In this document: positions 40,698 through 49,734 of the stretch, one piece after another | Layout: each line of letters starts with the position of its first letter | Position numbering within the stretch: the first letter of the stretch is position 1 | DNA from: Virgisporangium ochraceum | GTDB lineage: Bacteria; Actinomycetota; Actinomycetes; Mycobacteriales; Micromonosporaceae | DNA length: 64,000 bases | Direction: 5' to 3' | NCBI RefSeq assembly: GCF_016863655.1 | Contig: NZ_BOPH01000112.1 | Location: 40,993 to 104,992 of the forward strand | Made by a program: the position numbers and the translations under genes | Notes under the pieces: model-generated | Told to the model about the DNA's origin: nothing | The model's input: only the letters and a program-made list of their open reading frames with translations | The model's database searches: none

Positions 40698-43600
40698 ATG
40701 CGCCGAAGTGCCGACATCTTCTCCGACGCTGGCCGGATCCTGGTCGCCGACGGGGCGATGGGAACCATGCTGCAGGCCTTCGACCTCGGTCTTGACGACT
40801 TCGAGGGGTACGAGGGCTGCAACGAGGTCCTCAACGTCACCCGTCCCGACGTGGTCCGCCGGGTCCACGAGGCGTACCTCGAGGCCGGTGCCGACCTGGT
40901 CGAGACCAACAGCTTCGGCGCGAACCTCAGCGCGCTGGCCGAGTACAACATCGCCGAACGGGTGTACGAGCTGGCCGAGGCGTCGGCCCGCATCGCCCGC
41001 GAGGCGGCCGACCGGTTCAGCACCGCCGGGCGGCCCCGCTACGTGCTCGGTTCGATCGGACCGGGAACGAAGCTGCCCACGCTCGGTCACATCTCCTACG
41101 CCGCGCTGCGCGACGCCTACCGCGACAACGCGGCCGGCCTGATCGCCGGCGGCGCCGACGCGCTCATCGTGGAGACGTGCCAGGACCTGCTGCAGACCAA
41201 GGCGGCGATCGTCGGCGCGAAGCGGGCGATGCGCGCGCACGGCGACGTGCCGATCGTCTGCCACGTCACCGTCGAGACCACCGGCACCATGCTGGTGGGC
41301 AGCGAGATCGGCGCGGCGCTCACCGCGCTGGAGCCGCTGGGCGTCGACCTCATCGGGCTCAACTGCGCCACCGGACCGGCGGAGATGGGCGAGCACCTGC
41401 GCTACCTGAGCCAGCACTCGCGGGTCCCGTTGTCGGTGATGCCGAACGCCGGCCTGCCCCAGCTGACGCCGCAGGGCGCGGTGTACCCGCTGACCCCCGA
41501 CGAGCTGGCCGAGGCGCTGCACCGGTTCGCCACCGAGTACGGCGCGGTGCTGGTCGGCGGCTGCTGCGGCACCACGCCGGCGCACATCACCGCGGTGGCC
41601 GAGCGGGTCGCGGGCGTCGACACCGCCGATCGGCGGCCGAAGGTCGACGCCGGCGTCTCCTCGATGTACCACCACGTGCCGTTCGCGCAGGACGCGGGCG
41701 TGCTCATGGTCGGCGAGCGCACCAACGCCAACGGCTCCAAGGCCTTCCGCGAGGCGATGCTCGCCGGCGACTTCCACGCCTGCGTCGAGATCGCCCGCGA
41801 ACAGGCCCGCGACGGGTCGCACCTGCTCGACCTGTGCGTCGACTACGTCGGCCGCGACGGCGCCGACGACATGCGCCAGCTCGCCGGCCGCTTCGCCACC
41901 GCCTCGACGCTGCCGATCATGCTCGACTCCACCGAGCCGAACGTGATCGAGGCCGGCCTGGAGGCGCTGGGCGGGCGGTGCGTGGTCAACTCGGTCAACT
42001 ACGAGGACGGCGACGGCCCGAACTCGCGGTATCAGCGCATCATGCCGATCGTGCGCGAGCACGGCGCCGCCGTGGTCGCGCTGACCATCGACGAGGAGGG
42101 CCAGGCCCGCACCGCCGAGTGGAAGGTGCGCGTCGCCGCCCGGCTCATCGAGGACCTCACCACCAACTGGGGCCTGCGGGTGCAGGACATCCTCGTCGAC
42201 TGCCTCACGTTCCCGATCTCCACCGGTCAGGAGGAGACCCGCCGCGACGCGATCGAGACGATCGACGCGATCCGCGAGATCGCCCGCCGCTTCCCGGGGA
42301 TCAACTTCACGCTGGGCATCTCGAACATCTCCTTCGGCCTCAACCCGGCCGCCCGGCAGGTGCTCAACTCCGTCTTCCTGCACGAGTGCCAGGAGGCCGG
42401 CCTGACCTCCGCGATCGTGCACGCCAGCAAGATCCTGCCGATGAACCGCATCGCCGACGAGCAGCGCGAGGTCGCGCTCGACATGGTCTACGACCGGCGG
42501 CGGGAGGGCTACGACCCGCTGCAGCGGTTCATCGAGCTGTTCGAGGGCGTCGACATGGCCGCCGCGCGGGCCGGCCGGGCCGAGGAGCTGGCCGCGTTGC
42601 CGCTGGAGGAGCGGCTCAAGCGCCGGATCATCGACGGCGAGCGCACCAACCTCGAGACCGACCTGGAAGCCGCGCTGGAGACGAAGAGCGCGCTGGCGAT
42701 CATCAACGACACCCTCCTCGACGGCATGAAGGTCGTCGGCGAGCTGTTCGGCTCCGGCCAGATGCAGCTGCCGTTCGTGCTGCAGTCGGCCGAGGTGATG
42801 AAGCAGGCGGTCGCCTACCTCGAGCCGCACATCGAGAAGTCCGACGACGGCGGCAAGGGACGCATCGTGCTGGCGACCGTGCGCGGCGACGTGCACGACA
42901 TCGGCAAGAACCTCGTCGACATCATCCTCACGAACAACGGCTACGAGGTCGTCAACATCGGCATCAAGCAGCCGATCTCGGCGATCCTCGACGCCGCCGA
43001 GGACTCCAAGGCCGACGCGATCGGCATGTCGGGGCTGCTCGTCAAGTCCACGGTGATCATGAAGGAGAACCTGGAGGAGATGAACACCCGGGGCATCGCG
43101 ACCCCGGTGCTCCTCGGCGGCGCCGCCCTCACCCGCGCCTACGTGGAGGACGACCTGCGTTCGCTGTACCAGGGCGAGGTCCACTACGCCCGCGACGCGT
43201 TCGAGGGCCTCGCGCTCATGGAGCGGGTGATGACCGCCAAGCGCGGCGGCGCGCCGGTCGTCGACGCGTCCCGGGAGGCGGCCCTGGCCGCGCGTCGCGA
43301 GCGCCGCGCGAACCAGCGGGCGTCCGTCCACGAGGATCTTCCCCCGTTGGACGACGTGAGCGTGCGCTCGGACGTCGACCCCGACGCGGAGGTGCCGACG
43401 GCACCGTTCTACGGGACCCGCGTGATCAAGGGCATCCCGCTGGCCGACTACGCCACGCTGCTCGACGAGCGGGCCACGTTCCTCGGCCAGTGGGGCCTGC
43501 GCGGCACCCGCGGCGGCAACGGACCCACGTACGAGGAGCTGGTCGAGACCGAGGGACGCCCGCGGCTGCGCTACTGGCTCGACCGGTTCGCCACCGACAA

Positions 43601-44207
43601 GGTGCTCGAGGCCGCCGTCGTGTACGGCTACTTCCCCTGCTACTCCGAGGGCAACGACCTGGTCGTGCTCGACGAGAACGCCGCCGCCGAACGCGCCCGC
43701 TTCTCGTTCCCGCGGCAGCGCCGCGACCGGCGGCTGTGCATCGCCGACTTCTTCAAGCCCCGCTCCTCCGACGGCCTCGACGTGATCGCCTTCCAGCTGG
43801 TCACCGTGGGCCAGCCGGTGAGCGAGTACGCCGCGAAGCTGTTCGCCGCCAACGCCTACCGCGACTACCTGGAGGTCCACGGCCTGTCGGTGCAGCTGAC
43901 CGAGGCGCTGGCCGAGTACTGGCACCGCCGCGTGCGCGACGAGCTGGTCCTGCCCGACGGCCGGCCGATGTCGGCCCAGGACCCCGCCGACCTCGACGGG
44001 ATCCTGCGCACCGACTTCCGCGGCTGCCGCTACTCCTTCGGCTACCCGGCCTGCCCCGACCTGGAGGACCGCGGCAAGCTGGTCGGCCTCCTCGACGCGG
44101 GCCGCATCGGCGTGACGCTGAGCGAGGAGTTCCAGCTGGTCCCGGAGCAGGCCACCGACGCGCTGATCGTCCACCACCCGGACGCGAGCTACTTCAACGC
44201 CAAGTAG
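40698..44207 (+). CDS. metH: Cobalamin-dependent methionine synthase
   Basis: An 1169-residue enzyme making methionine from homocysteine and methyl-tetrahydrofolate. All four modules are visible: the homocysteine domain (GADLVETNSFGAN, zinc Cys in GLNCATGP and VGGCCGTTP near residues 222 and 290), the folate domain (VGERTNANGSKAF, near 338), the B12 domain with RGDVHDIGKN (His ~733, the lower cobalt ligand), and the C-terminal reactivation domain (RYSFGYPACPDL near 1112). It is slightly shorter than the E. coli enzyme. The SAH/MTA nucleosidase gene converges on it. Confidence 0.97.
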   Translation: MRRSADIFSDAGRILVADGAMGTMLQAFDLGLDDFEGYEGCNEVLNVTRPDVVRRVHEAYLEAGADLVETNSFGANLSALAEYNIAERVYELAEASARIAREAADRFSTAGRPRYVLGSIGPGTKLPTLGHISYAALRDAYRDNAAGLIAGGADALIVETCQDLLQTKAAIVGAKRAMRAHGDVPIVCHVTVETTGTMLVGSEIGAALTALEPLGVDLIGLNCATGPAEMGEHLRYLSQHSRVPLSVMPNAGLPQLTPQGAVYPLTPDELAEALHRFATEYGAVLVGGCCGTTPAHITAVAERVAGVDTADRRPKVDAGVSSMYHHVPFAQDAGVLMVGERTNANGSKAFREAMLAGDFHACVEIAREQARDGSHLLDLCVDYVGRDGADDMRQLAGRFATASTLPIMLDSTEPNVIEAGLEALGGRCVVNSVNYEDGDGPNSRYQRIMPIVREHGAAVVALTIDEEGQARTAEWKVRVAARLIEDLTTNWGLRVQDILVDCLTFPISTGQEETRRDAIETIDAIREIARRFPGINFTLGISNISFGLNPAARQVLNSVFLHECQEAGLTSAIVHASKILPMNRIADEQREVALDMVYDRRREGYDPLQRFIELFEGVDMAAARAGRAEELAALPLEERLKRRIIDGERTNLETDLEAALETKSALAIINDTLLDGMKVVGELFGSGQMQLPFVLQSAEVMKQAVAYLEPHIEKSDDGGKGRIVLATVRGDVHDIGKNLVDIILTNNGYEVVNIGIKQPISAILDAAEDSKADAIGMSGLLVKSTVIMKENLEEMNTRGIATPVLLGGAALTRAYVEDDLRSLYQGEVHYARDAFEGLALMERVMTAKRGGAPVVDASREAALAARRERRANQRASVHEDLPPLDDVSVRSDVDPDAEVPTAPFYGTRVIKGIPLADYATLLDERATFLGQWGLRGTRGGNGPTYEELVETEGRPRLRYWLDRFATDKVLEAAVVYGYFPCYSEGNDLVVLDENAAAERARFSFPRQRRDRRLCIADFFKPRSSDGLDVIAFQLVTVGQPVSEYAAKLFAANAYRDYLEVHGLSVQLTEALAEYWHRRVRDELVLPDGRPMSAQDPADLDGILRTDFRGCRYSFGYPACPDLEDRGKLVGLLDAGRIGVTLSEEFQLVPEQATDALIVHHPDASYFNAK

Positions 44208-44217
44208 CTCAACGGGC

Positions 44218-45051
44218 CTACGAGGACAGGCCGAGGTCACCTTTTCGGAAGTCGGCCGCGGCCCGCACCGTGTCGGACAGGATGGCATCCACCAGCGAGA
44301 CGGCGAACGCCGCCGCGTTCGCGGCGGCCACGGTCTGCCAGCCGGCGTGGTCGGTGGTGGCTTTGGCGCCGTCGGCCAGGTCGCTGATGCCCCGGATACT
44401 GAGCACGGGAAGCGAACCGTTCAAATGGCCGGCGCACGCCACTCCGACGCTCTCCATGTCGACCGCCACCGCGTCGTTGTAGTTCAACCGCAAATGCTCG
44501 GCGACGGTGCCCAGGCGTGTATTCACCAGAACCTCGCCGCCAGCGAGCGGTTTGAAGTGGACGGTCGGCGTCGGGTGGTCGTGGAGACGTTTCGCCCACG
44601 AACCGGTGCGGAATACATGGCCGGCCAACTGGTCGAGAATGTGGGGAGCCTGCCAGACCTGCGGACGCGGAAAGAACTCGACGCCCTCGACTTTTCCACC
44701 GTGGAATGCGTACACCTTACTGCTGACCACGATGTCACCGAGCCGGACATCGTCGTGAAGCGAACCGGCCACTCCCACGAACAACAGCGCCTTCGGCCGG
44801 AACGCCGCGATCGCGCGCTCGGCGATCAGCGCCGTCGTGGTGTTTCCCGGCCCCGTGCGGACGAGCGCGACCCTGTTTCCCGACGCCGTCGTCTCACCCG
44901 TTTCGAAGACGGTTCCCGCGGGATGCCGAAATACGCGGTCGATCCTCAGGTGCCGACGGACAGCCTCGTATTCGACATCGAGAGCGGTAAGTATCGCAAC
45001 CCCGGCCCGGCGTCTGCGCCGATCGAGCCGTGCGTGGAACGGTCGCATCAT
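44218..45051 (-). CDS. Phosphorylase-superfamily nucleosidase (MTA/SAH nucleosidase-like)
   Basis: A 277-residue PNP/UDP-type protein. AGVAILTALDVEYEAVRRHL is the N-terminal strand-helix, ALVRTGPGNTTTALIAERAI and LLFVGVAGSLHDDVRLGDIVVS the central part, and AVDMESVGVACAGH holds the MESxG ribose-binding motif; GISDLAD gives the catalytic Asp. It would split adenine from SAH or MTA, or act on another nucleoside. ATG 45051 is favoured by a GGGGGG site. A basic N-terminal segment (DRRRRR) is unusual. It is divergent from an XRE-DUF397 pair. Confidence 0.85.
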   Translation of the reverse strand: MMRPFHARLDRRRRRAGVAILTALDVEYEAVRRHLRIDRVFRHPAGTVFETGETTASGNRVALVRTGPGNTTTALIAERAIAAFRPKALLFVGVAGSLHDDVRLGDIVVSSKVYAFHGGKVEGVEFFPRPQVWQAPHILDQLAGHVFRTGSWAKRLHDHPTPTVHFKPLAGGEVLVNTRLGTVAEHLRLNYNDAVAVDMESVGVACAGHLNGSLPVLSIRGISDLADGAKATTDHAGWQTVAAANAAAFAVSLVDAILSDTVRAAADFRKGDLGLSS

Positions 45052-45160
45052 GGTGACCCCCCAGGAAATCCGGCCGTATAGATCGTTGTGCCCCCCGACC
45101 GGGGTCATTAGTGTGTCAAGAGCAACTCCGCAATTGCAAGACGCGATTGCCTAATTGGCA

Positions 45161-45189
45161 TTGCGTCACGAAAGTGCGATAGGTACTTT
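45161..45189 (+). promoter_or_regulatory. Promoter of the XRE-DUF397 pair
   Basis: TTGCGT and TACTTT are 17 bases apart, giving a start near 45196 and a 40-base leader with a GGGGGTGGG ribosome region. Just upstream is AT-richer sequence with a TGCC-TAATT-GGCA repeat (~45147-45160) that might bind the XRE protein. Confidence 0.55.
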
Positions 45190-45235
45190 TGACAGATGGC
45201 CGACGGCCATATGGCCGGCTGGGGGTGGGCGCTCT

Positions 45236-46078
45236 ATGGCTGCCAGTCCAACTGCCCAGAGGCGCCGGCTCGGGCGGATGCTGCGATCGCTCCGCGAGGC
45301 AGCGAACCTGAACGGCGAGGAGGCCGCGGCGGCGGCCGAGCGCTCGGCTTCCTGGCTGAGCCGGATCGAGTCCGGTCAAGCGGTTCTGCGGCTGCGGGAG
45401 CTGCGGGATCTTCTCAACCACTACCGCATGGACGATCCCGATCGGCGGGCCGCCCTGGAGCGGATGGCGACCGAGGGCCGGGAGCGCGACTGGTGGACCG
45501 GCTACACCGACAAGCTGGACCCCCTGTTCGGGCGGTTCGTCGGCCTGGAGGCGGTGGCGAGCGAGATCCTGACTTTCGAGGATCATGCGATCCCTGGCCT
45601 GTTGCAGAGCCCCAGGTACATGCAGACCCTGATTCGGCTCGCGGTCCCGAAGCCGCAACCGGAGGTCACCGAGGCGACCATCGAGTTCCGCACCCGGCGC
45701 CAGGGAATTCTTCATGACGAACAGCGTCCGCATTTCGTGGTCATTCTCGACGAGGCGGTTCTGCACCGGCGCATGGGCGGCCAGGAGGTCATGCGTGAGC
45801 AATTCGCGTTCCTGCTGGACGCCATCGACCGGGGACTGGTGGAGTTCCGCATTCTCGCCACCACTCAGGAACGGATGCCCCTGCACGCATTCACCATTCT
45901 GCGGTTCGAGGACGACCCGGCGGTGGCGCACCTCGACACCCTTTCGGGCGGCGTCCTGGAAGAGGGGCACACGGCGATCGAGACCTATGAGACGATCTTC
46001 GCCTACTTGCGGACGATCGCCCATGACCCACCGGCGTCCCGGCGGGTCATACAAGCCATGAAGGAAGCTCACGGATGA
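45236..46078 (+). CDS. XRE-family regulator with DUF5753 domain
   Basis: A 280-residue protein of a type abundant in streptomycetes and relatives. Helix-turn-helix: LRSLREAANLNGEEAAAAAE then RSASWLSRIESGQAVLRL (residues ~18-60). The DUF5753 part is recognisable by FEDHAIPGLLQSPRYMQTLI, RRQGIL and FVVILDEAVLHRRMGG. ATG 45236 is preferred. Such proteins work with small DUF397 partners in developmental or antibiotic regulation, and the partner gene overlaps its stop as ATGA. Confidence 0.93.
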   Translation: MAASPTAQRRRLGRMLRSLREAANLNGEEAAAAAERSASWLSRIESGQAVLRLRELRDLLNHYRMDDPDRRAALERMATEGRERDWWTGYTDKLDPLFGRFVGLEAVASEILTFEDHAIPGLLQSPRYMQTLIRLAVPKPQPEVTEATIEFRTRRQGILHDEQRPHFVVILDEAVLHRRMGGQEVMREQFAFLLDAIDRGLVEFRILATTQERMPLHAFTILRFEDDPAVAHLDTLSGGVLEEGHTAIETYETIFAYLRTIAHDPPASRRVIQAMKEAHG

Positions 46079-46302
46079 CTGCTGGAGTCGGTACCGACGC
46101 GTCGGGCTCATTGACCTCGGGATCGCTGACCGAAGAGTGGCGCAAAGCAAGCCGGAGCATGGCCGGCGGCAACAACTGCGTCGAGGTCCGGCTCCACGGC
46201 GAAGACGTCCAGGTGCGCGACTCCAAGAATCCGACCGGCCCGTCGTTGAGGTTCACGGTCGCCCAGTGGGCCTCGTTGTTGATGATGATCAGGAACGGGT
46301 GA
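46075..46302 (+). CDS. DUF397 family protein
   Basis: A 75-residue protein. EEWRKASRSMAGGNNCVEV, VQVRDSKNPTGPSLRFT and a final W-rich segment are the DUF397 pattern. It partners the XRE/DUF5753 regulator encoded by the overlapping upstream gene. A strong hairpin follows at 46311. Confidence 0.95.
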   Translation: MTAGVGTDASGSLTSGSLTEEWRKASRSMAGGNNCVEVRLHGEDVQVRDSKNPTGPSLRFTVAQWASLLMMIRNG

Positions 46303-46310
46303 CGTGACGT

Positions 46311-46356
46311 AGGAGAACGGCACCGGAGGCGACCGCGTCCCTGGTGCCGTTCTCCT
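46311..46356. terminator. Bidirectional terminator hairpin
   Basis: A perfect 14-bp stem (AGGAGAACGGCACC / GGTGCCGTTCTCCT) with an 18-base loop lies between two convergent genes and can serve both. Confidence 0.75.
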
Positions 46357-46362
46357 GCCGGG

Positions 46363-47581
46363 TCAACGGATGCGGGCGACGTCCAGGAGGGACTCGCGAT
46401 CGCCGGTGACGCCGAGCGGCACCAGGCCCTGCATCATGAGCTGCGAGTTCGTTCCCAGCGCCCCGACGGTGTTGCGGGTGAGGTCCCACACGAACGAGCG
46501 CGCGTCGCCGCCCGGGTGTTGGACGTCGGACACCCTCACCGCGGCGAAGCGGCCGGACCGGTCGAAGACCACCTCGACGTACGGGTCGCCCGGCCCGAGG
46601 CCGGTCACCCGGCGTTGGCGGGAGCCGTCGAAGCGGTAGCTGACCACGCCCTCGCGGGACTCGCCGACGCACGTCTCGACGCCGCACGCGATCAGGGTGA
46701 CGCCGGCGGGCGTCCGCGGCGTGCGGCGCTCACCGGTGGCGACGTTGACGAACGTCGGCGCGGCCGCCGGGGCGGTGGACCGGCGGAGTTCCTCGCCGGT
46801 CTGCAGTCCGCGCGTGGTCTCGGGGCCCGCCCACGGGCTCCACGAGCGCATGCGGAACCCGTCGACGACCTTCTGCGTGCGCCCTCCGTCGAGGATGCGC
46901 ACGATCGTGGCCGCTGGGCCGGTCTCCGGGGGCGGGAACCGTCTGAGCGACGCGTACACCGTGCCGCCGACCTCGTACGCGGTCACGTCCTGCGTGTCGA
47001 ACACCGCGCGCCGCTGCGCCGGGCCACCGGCGCGTGGCGCGGTCCACACCTCCTTGGTGCTCTGCTGACCGTCGCCGGCGACGGCGGTGACCGCGACGAT
47101 GCTCCGCTCGCCGACGCTCGCCCACACCCAGGTGCGCTCGCGGCTGCCGGGCGGGTCGCTGAACAGCTCACGCACGTCGCCGGTGCGCGTGTCGAGCACG
47201 ACCGGCAGGTGGTACGGCAACGACGGGTCGCTCGGCACCATCAGGTAGCGGTCCTCGTCGACCCGGCCGGCCGGCCAGGCGGGGCGCCCGTCGGGGAGGT
47301 TGTCGGGGATGGAGACCACCGCCTGCGGCCACAGCTCCGCGGCCGGGCGGGCGGTGGCCAGGTCGACCGGCGGTACCGATGCCACCTCGAGCCGCCGGCC
47401 CACGTCGGCACGCAGCGCGACGCCCGCGGCCAGCCCGGCCACGACCAGCACCACCGCCGCCACCCGGCCGACGCCGCTGCCGCCGGGTGACACCGGCGGC
47501 GAAGTCGACACCGGGTGCGGGTGCGACGGTCGCCGCGGCGCCGAGGGTCCGGGCGAGGTCGTTCTCGAGTCGGGTCTGCAT
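46363..47581 (-). CDS. Sigma-factor-linked membrane protein (anti-sigma-like), frameshifted
   Basis: The natural start is ATG 47581 with GGAGGTGAGC upstream, directly after the sigma factor stop. It reads MQTRLENDLARTLGAAATVA and VDFAAGVTRRQRRR in one frame. From about 47475 the coding signal moves to another frame, reading GRVAAVVLVVAGLAAGVALR (a membrane helix), then an extracellular beta-propeller-like domain to 46363. The second frame alone has a GTG at 47511 but no ribosome site. Cytoplasmic tail, one helix and outer domain, in an operon with a SigE-type sigma factor, suggest an anti-sigma factor or sensor. The shift may be a real mutation or an assembly error. Confidence 0.65.
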
Positions 47582-47583
47582 GC

Positions 47584-48084
47584 TCACCTCCGGGTCACCG
47601 GTTCCTGGGTCCGGACGCCGGTGTCGGCGCGGAGCTTGTCCAGGCCGCGGGCGGCCTGGCTGCGGACGGTGCCGCGGGTGATGCCGAGCCGGCGGGCGAT
47701 CTCCTCGTCGCTCATCGACTCGTAGTAGCGCAGGACCAGCACGACCCGCTGCCGGGTCGGCAGCGCCCGCACGGCCCGCCACAGGCCGGCGTCGCCGTCG
47801 GCGCGGGCGATGCCCTCGTCCTCGTAACCGCGTTCGGGCACCGACCCGGTCGGGTGCTCCCGGCGACGCCGGCGCCACCAGCTGATGTGCAGACGGGCCA
47901 TGGTCGTGCGGACGTACGCCTCCGGGTCACCCTTCGCGCTGACCCGCGCCCACCGCGCACCCAGCCGGGCCAGCGCCTCCTGGGCCAGGTCCGCCGCGTC
48001 GTGCCGGTCGCCCGACAGGACGAACTCGTAGCGGACCAGCGCCGGCGTGCGTGCCGTCACGAACGCCTCGAAGCTGTCGACCAT
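47584..48084 (-). CDS. SigE-family RNA polymerase sigma factor
   Basis: A 166-residue ECF-like sigma factor of the actinobacterial SigE (SACE_1500-type) family. Region 2: FEAFVTARTPALVRYEFVLS then HDAADLAQEALARLG and VRTTMARLHISWWRRRRRE. Region 4: ALPTRQRVVLVLRYYESMSD then EEIARRLGITRGTVRSQAAR. ATG 48084 follows GGGAGG. It is co-transcribed with the membrane protein gene beginning two bases after its stop, the usual arrangement for a sigma factor and its regulator. Confidence 0.93.
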   Translation of the reverse strand: MVDSFEAFVTARTPALVRYEFVLSGDRHDAADLAQEALARLGARWARVSAKGDPEAYVRTTMARLHISWWRRRRREHPTGSVPERGYEDEGIARADGDAGLWRAVRALPTRQRVVLVLRYYESMSDEEIARRLGITRGTVRSQAARGLDKLRADTGVRTQEPVTRR

Positions 48085-48143
48085 CGCCACCTCCCGTGCA
48101 ACCTTCACGCGGGTGGTGGTCGATCTGTTGCACCGGGGTTCGG

Positions 48144-48371
48144 TCAGTCGGTTGCCGGGTCGGGCGCGGTCCACCGGACGGTGACCGGGCGGTACTCCTC
48201 GACGACCGCGCCGGCCGCGTCCACCCGCACCAGCCGCACGGTGAACCGCGACCCGACCTCGGGCCGGACCGCGGAGCAGTGACCCCGCACGAAGGAGGTC
48301 GGCACGACCGGGTACTCCGAGCCGGCCGACCGGCACCGGAAATCGGACGCCGCGAAGGGCGCGGTCCGCAC
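48144..48371 (-). CDS. Possible small protein (75 aa)
   Basis: From GTG 48371 the frame reads VRTAPFAASDFRCRSAGSEY, with FVRGHCSAVRPEVG and FTVRLVRVDAAG, ending WTAPDPATD. The alternating hydrophobic pattern and two cysteines look like a small beta-sheet domain. The frame is open further upstream with no good start, so it could also be the end of a degraded gene. No family recognised. Confidence 0.35.
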   Translation of the reverse strand: MRTAPFAASDFRCRSAGSEYPVVPTSFVRGHCSAVRPEVGSRFTVRLVRVDAAGAVVEEYRPVTVRWTAPDPATD

Positions 48372-48439
48372 CGGAACGGGCCGGCCGAATCTCGATAACG
48401 ATGCCGGATCGGATCCGGAATGGTCACCCGTCCGGGCGG

Positions 48440-48763
48440 TCAGGCCGGCGCGCGCTTTCCCGCGGTTTCGGAGCGGTTCAGCAGAAATCCGATCGTCGTG
48501 GAGACGATCCGGTACACGGGGCGCCTCTTGGCGACGTGCGACAGAATGACCCGCGATCGCGGTTTCGTCTCGCATTCCGACGCCGCGGCGGCGGCGGCCT
48601 CCAGTTCCGACGCGGCCGCGGCCAGCCGGCTCACCTGCTGCGACAGTGCCTGCCAGTCCTCGTGCTCGAAGCTTCGCGCGCAACGGCAGAACCAGTCGAG
48701 AGCGTTGGCGTAGGCATCGGCCAGATTCGCTTCCGCCGAACTGGCCGCGTCGATTTGTGACAT
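48440..48763 (-). CDS. Small helical hypothetical protein (107 aa)
   Basis: Starts MSQIDAASSAEANLADAYAN at ATG 48763, which has GGGAGAAGG upstream; an ATG at 48793 lacks one. DWFCRCARSFEHEDWQALSQ then VSRLAAAASELEAAAAAASE predicts a long helix or coiled coil with a Cys-x-Cys pair. The C-terminus is basic (KRRPVYRIVSTTIG). No domain recognised. It is divergent from the Lgt-like gene. Confidence 0.6.
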   Translation of the reverse strand: MSQIDAASSAEANLADAYANALDWFCRCARSFEHEDWQALSQQVSRLAAAASELEAAAAAASECETKPRSRVILSHVAKRRPVYRIVSTTIGFLLNRSETAGKRAPA

Positions 48764-48936
48764 GCCTTCTCCCGGGGTATTCGACGTGGACATGACATGA
48801 AGGGAAATCACGTATTCGGGCGGCATTCCCATGCCGGGAAAACCGTACCGCGCCGCTATTGACGCGTCGATGGTTGCGTCGTTTTGAGGGTGACGCCATT
48901 CGTCGCGAAAGCGCGTCGGAGATTTGGGCCGGGCGA

Positions 48937-48942
48937 TACCCT
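48937..48942 (+). promoter_or_regulatory. Leaderless -10 element for the Lgt-like gene
   Basis: TACCCT, six bases, then GTG 48949. This start gives a sensible membrane-protein N-terminus and there is no ribosome site. Confidence 0.45.
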
Positions 48943-48948
48943 GCCAGG

Positions 48949-49734
48949 GTGTTTCCGGTGCTGTTCCGGATCGGCGGGGTGCCGGTCGCGACCCACGACG
49001 TGCTGGTCGCGCTCGGCATCGCCCTCGGCGCGGTCGTGTTCTGGGGCGAGGTGCGTCGCCGCGGCGTGCGGGACGAACGGATCTGGTACGTGGTGGCGGG
49101 GGTCGTCGTCGGCGGGGCCCTACTGGCCCGGCTCGGCACGTGGGCGCAGCACCTCGACCCGCGCGACAACGCGAGCCTCGTCGAGCAGTGGCTCTACGGC
49201 AACCGCAGCATCCTGTCGGGCCTCGTGGGCGCCTACCTCGGCGGCACGCTGGCCCGCCGGCTGGTCCGCTACCCGGTGCCGACCGGTGACCTCTTCGCCC
49301 CCGCCGTCGCCCTGGGCATGGCGGTCGGGCGCATCGGCTGCCTGCTGACCGAGAACCCCGGAACGCCGACCGGCGGCGCGTGGGGCGTCGTGCTGTCGCC
49401 GGCACAGGCGGGCCGCATTCCCGGCGCGGTCGCCGACGTGCCACTGCACCCGTCGTTCGCCTACGAGATCGCGTTCCACCTCGCCGCGCTCGCCGCGCTG
49501 TGGTGGTTGCGCGACCGCATCGACACCCCGGGCGAACTGTTCAAGCTCTACCTGATCGGGTACGCGGCATTCCGGTTCGCGGTGGAGTTCGTCCGCGGCA
49601 ACGAGGTCGTCGTCGCGGGCATGACCCGCCCGCAACTGTTCCTCCTCGCCGTCGCGCCCGCGCTGGTCTGGCACGTGGTGCGGCAGGCCCGACGCGGCAC
49701 CTACCGGCCGCGGGTGACGTCGGTGACCCCGTGA
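48949..49734 (+). CDS. Prolipoprotein diacylglyceryl transferase (Lgt) paralogue
   Basis: A 261-residue membrane protein of the Lgt family with about seven hydrophobic segments. True Lgt moves diacylglycerol from phosphatidylglycerol to a lipoprotein Cys. VGRIGCLLTENPGTPTGG corresponds to the conserved GRxGN region, and HPSFAYEIAFHLAALAALW and GNEVVVAGMTRPQ to the C-terminal part. Where canonical Lgt has an HGGL motif with an essential His, this protein reads SILSGLVGAYLGG, and the Asn after GRxG is missing. It is therefore a divergent paralogue, probably with another acceptor. Its stop overlaps the next gene (GTGA). Confidence 0.8.
   Translation: MFPVLFRIGGVPVATHDVLVALGIALGAVVFWGEVRRRGVRDERIWYVVAGVVVGGALLARLGTWAQHLDPRDNASLVEQWLYGNRSILSGLVGAYLGGTLARRLVRYPVPTGDLFAPAVALGMAVGRIGCLLTENPGTPTGGAWGVVLSPAQAGRIPGAVADVPLHPSFAYEIAFHLAALAALWWLRDRIDTPGELFKLYLIGYAAFRFAVEFVRGNEVVVAGMTRPQLFLLAVAPALVWHVVRQARRGTYRPRVTSVTP

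Noticed and set aside
40662..44288. A 1,208-codon open frame opposite metH
   Set aside because: The complementary frame of a very GC-rich gene is open by composition; its product is a low-complexity Val/Arg/Asp sequence, while the forward strand encodes a complete MetH.
45196..45717. A leaderless 173-codon frame starting at ATG 45196
   Set aside because: It has the right -10 spacing but soon becomes a frame shadow of the XRE gene, rich in Arg and Gly.
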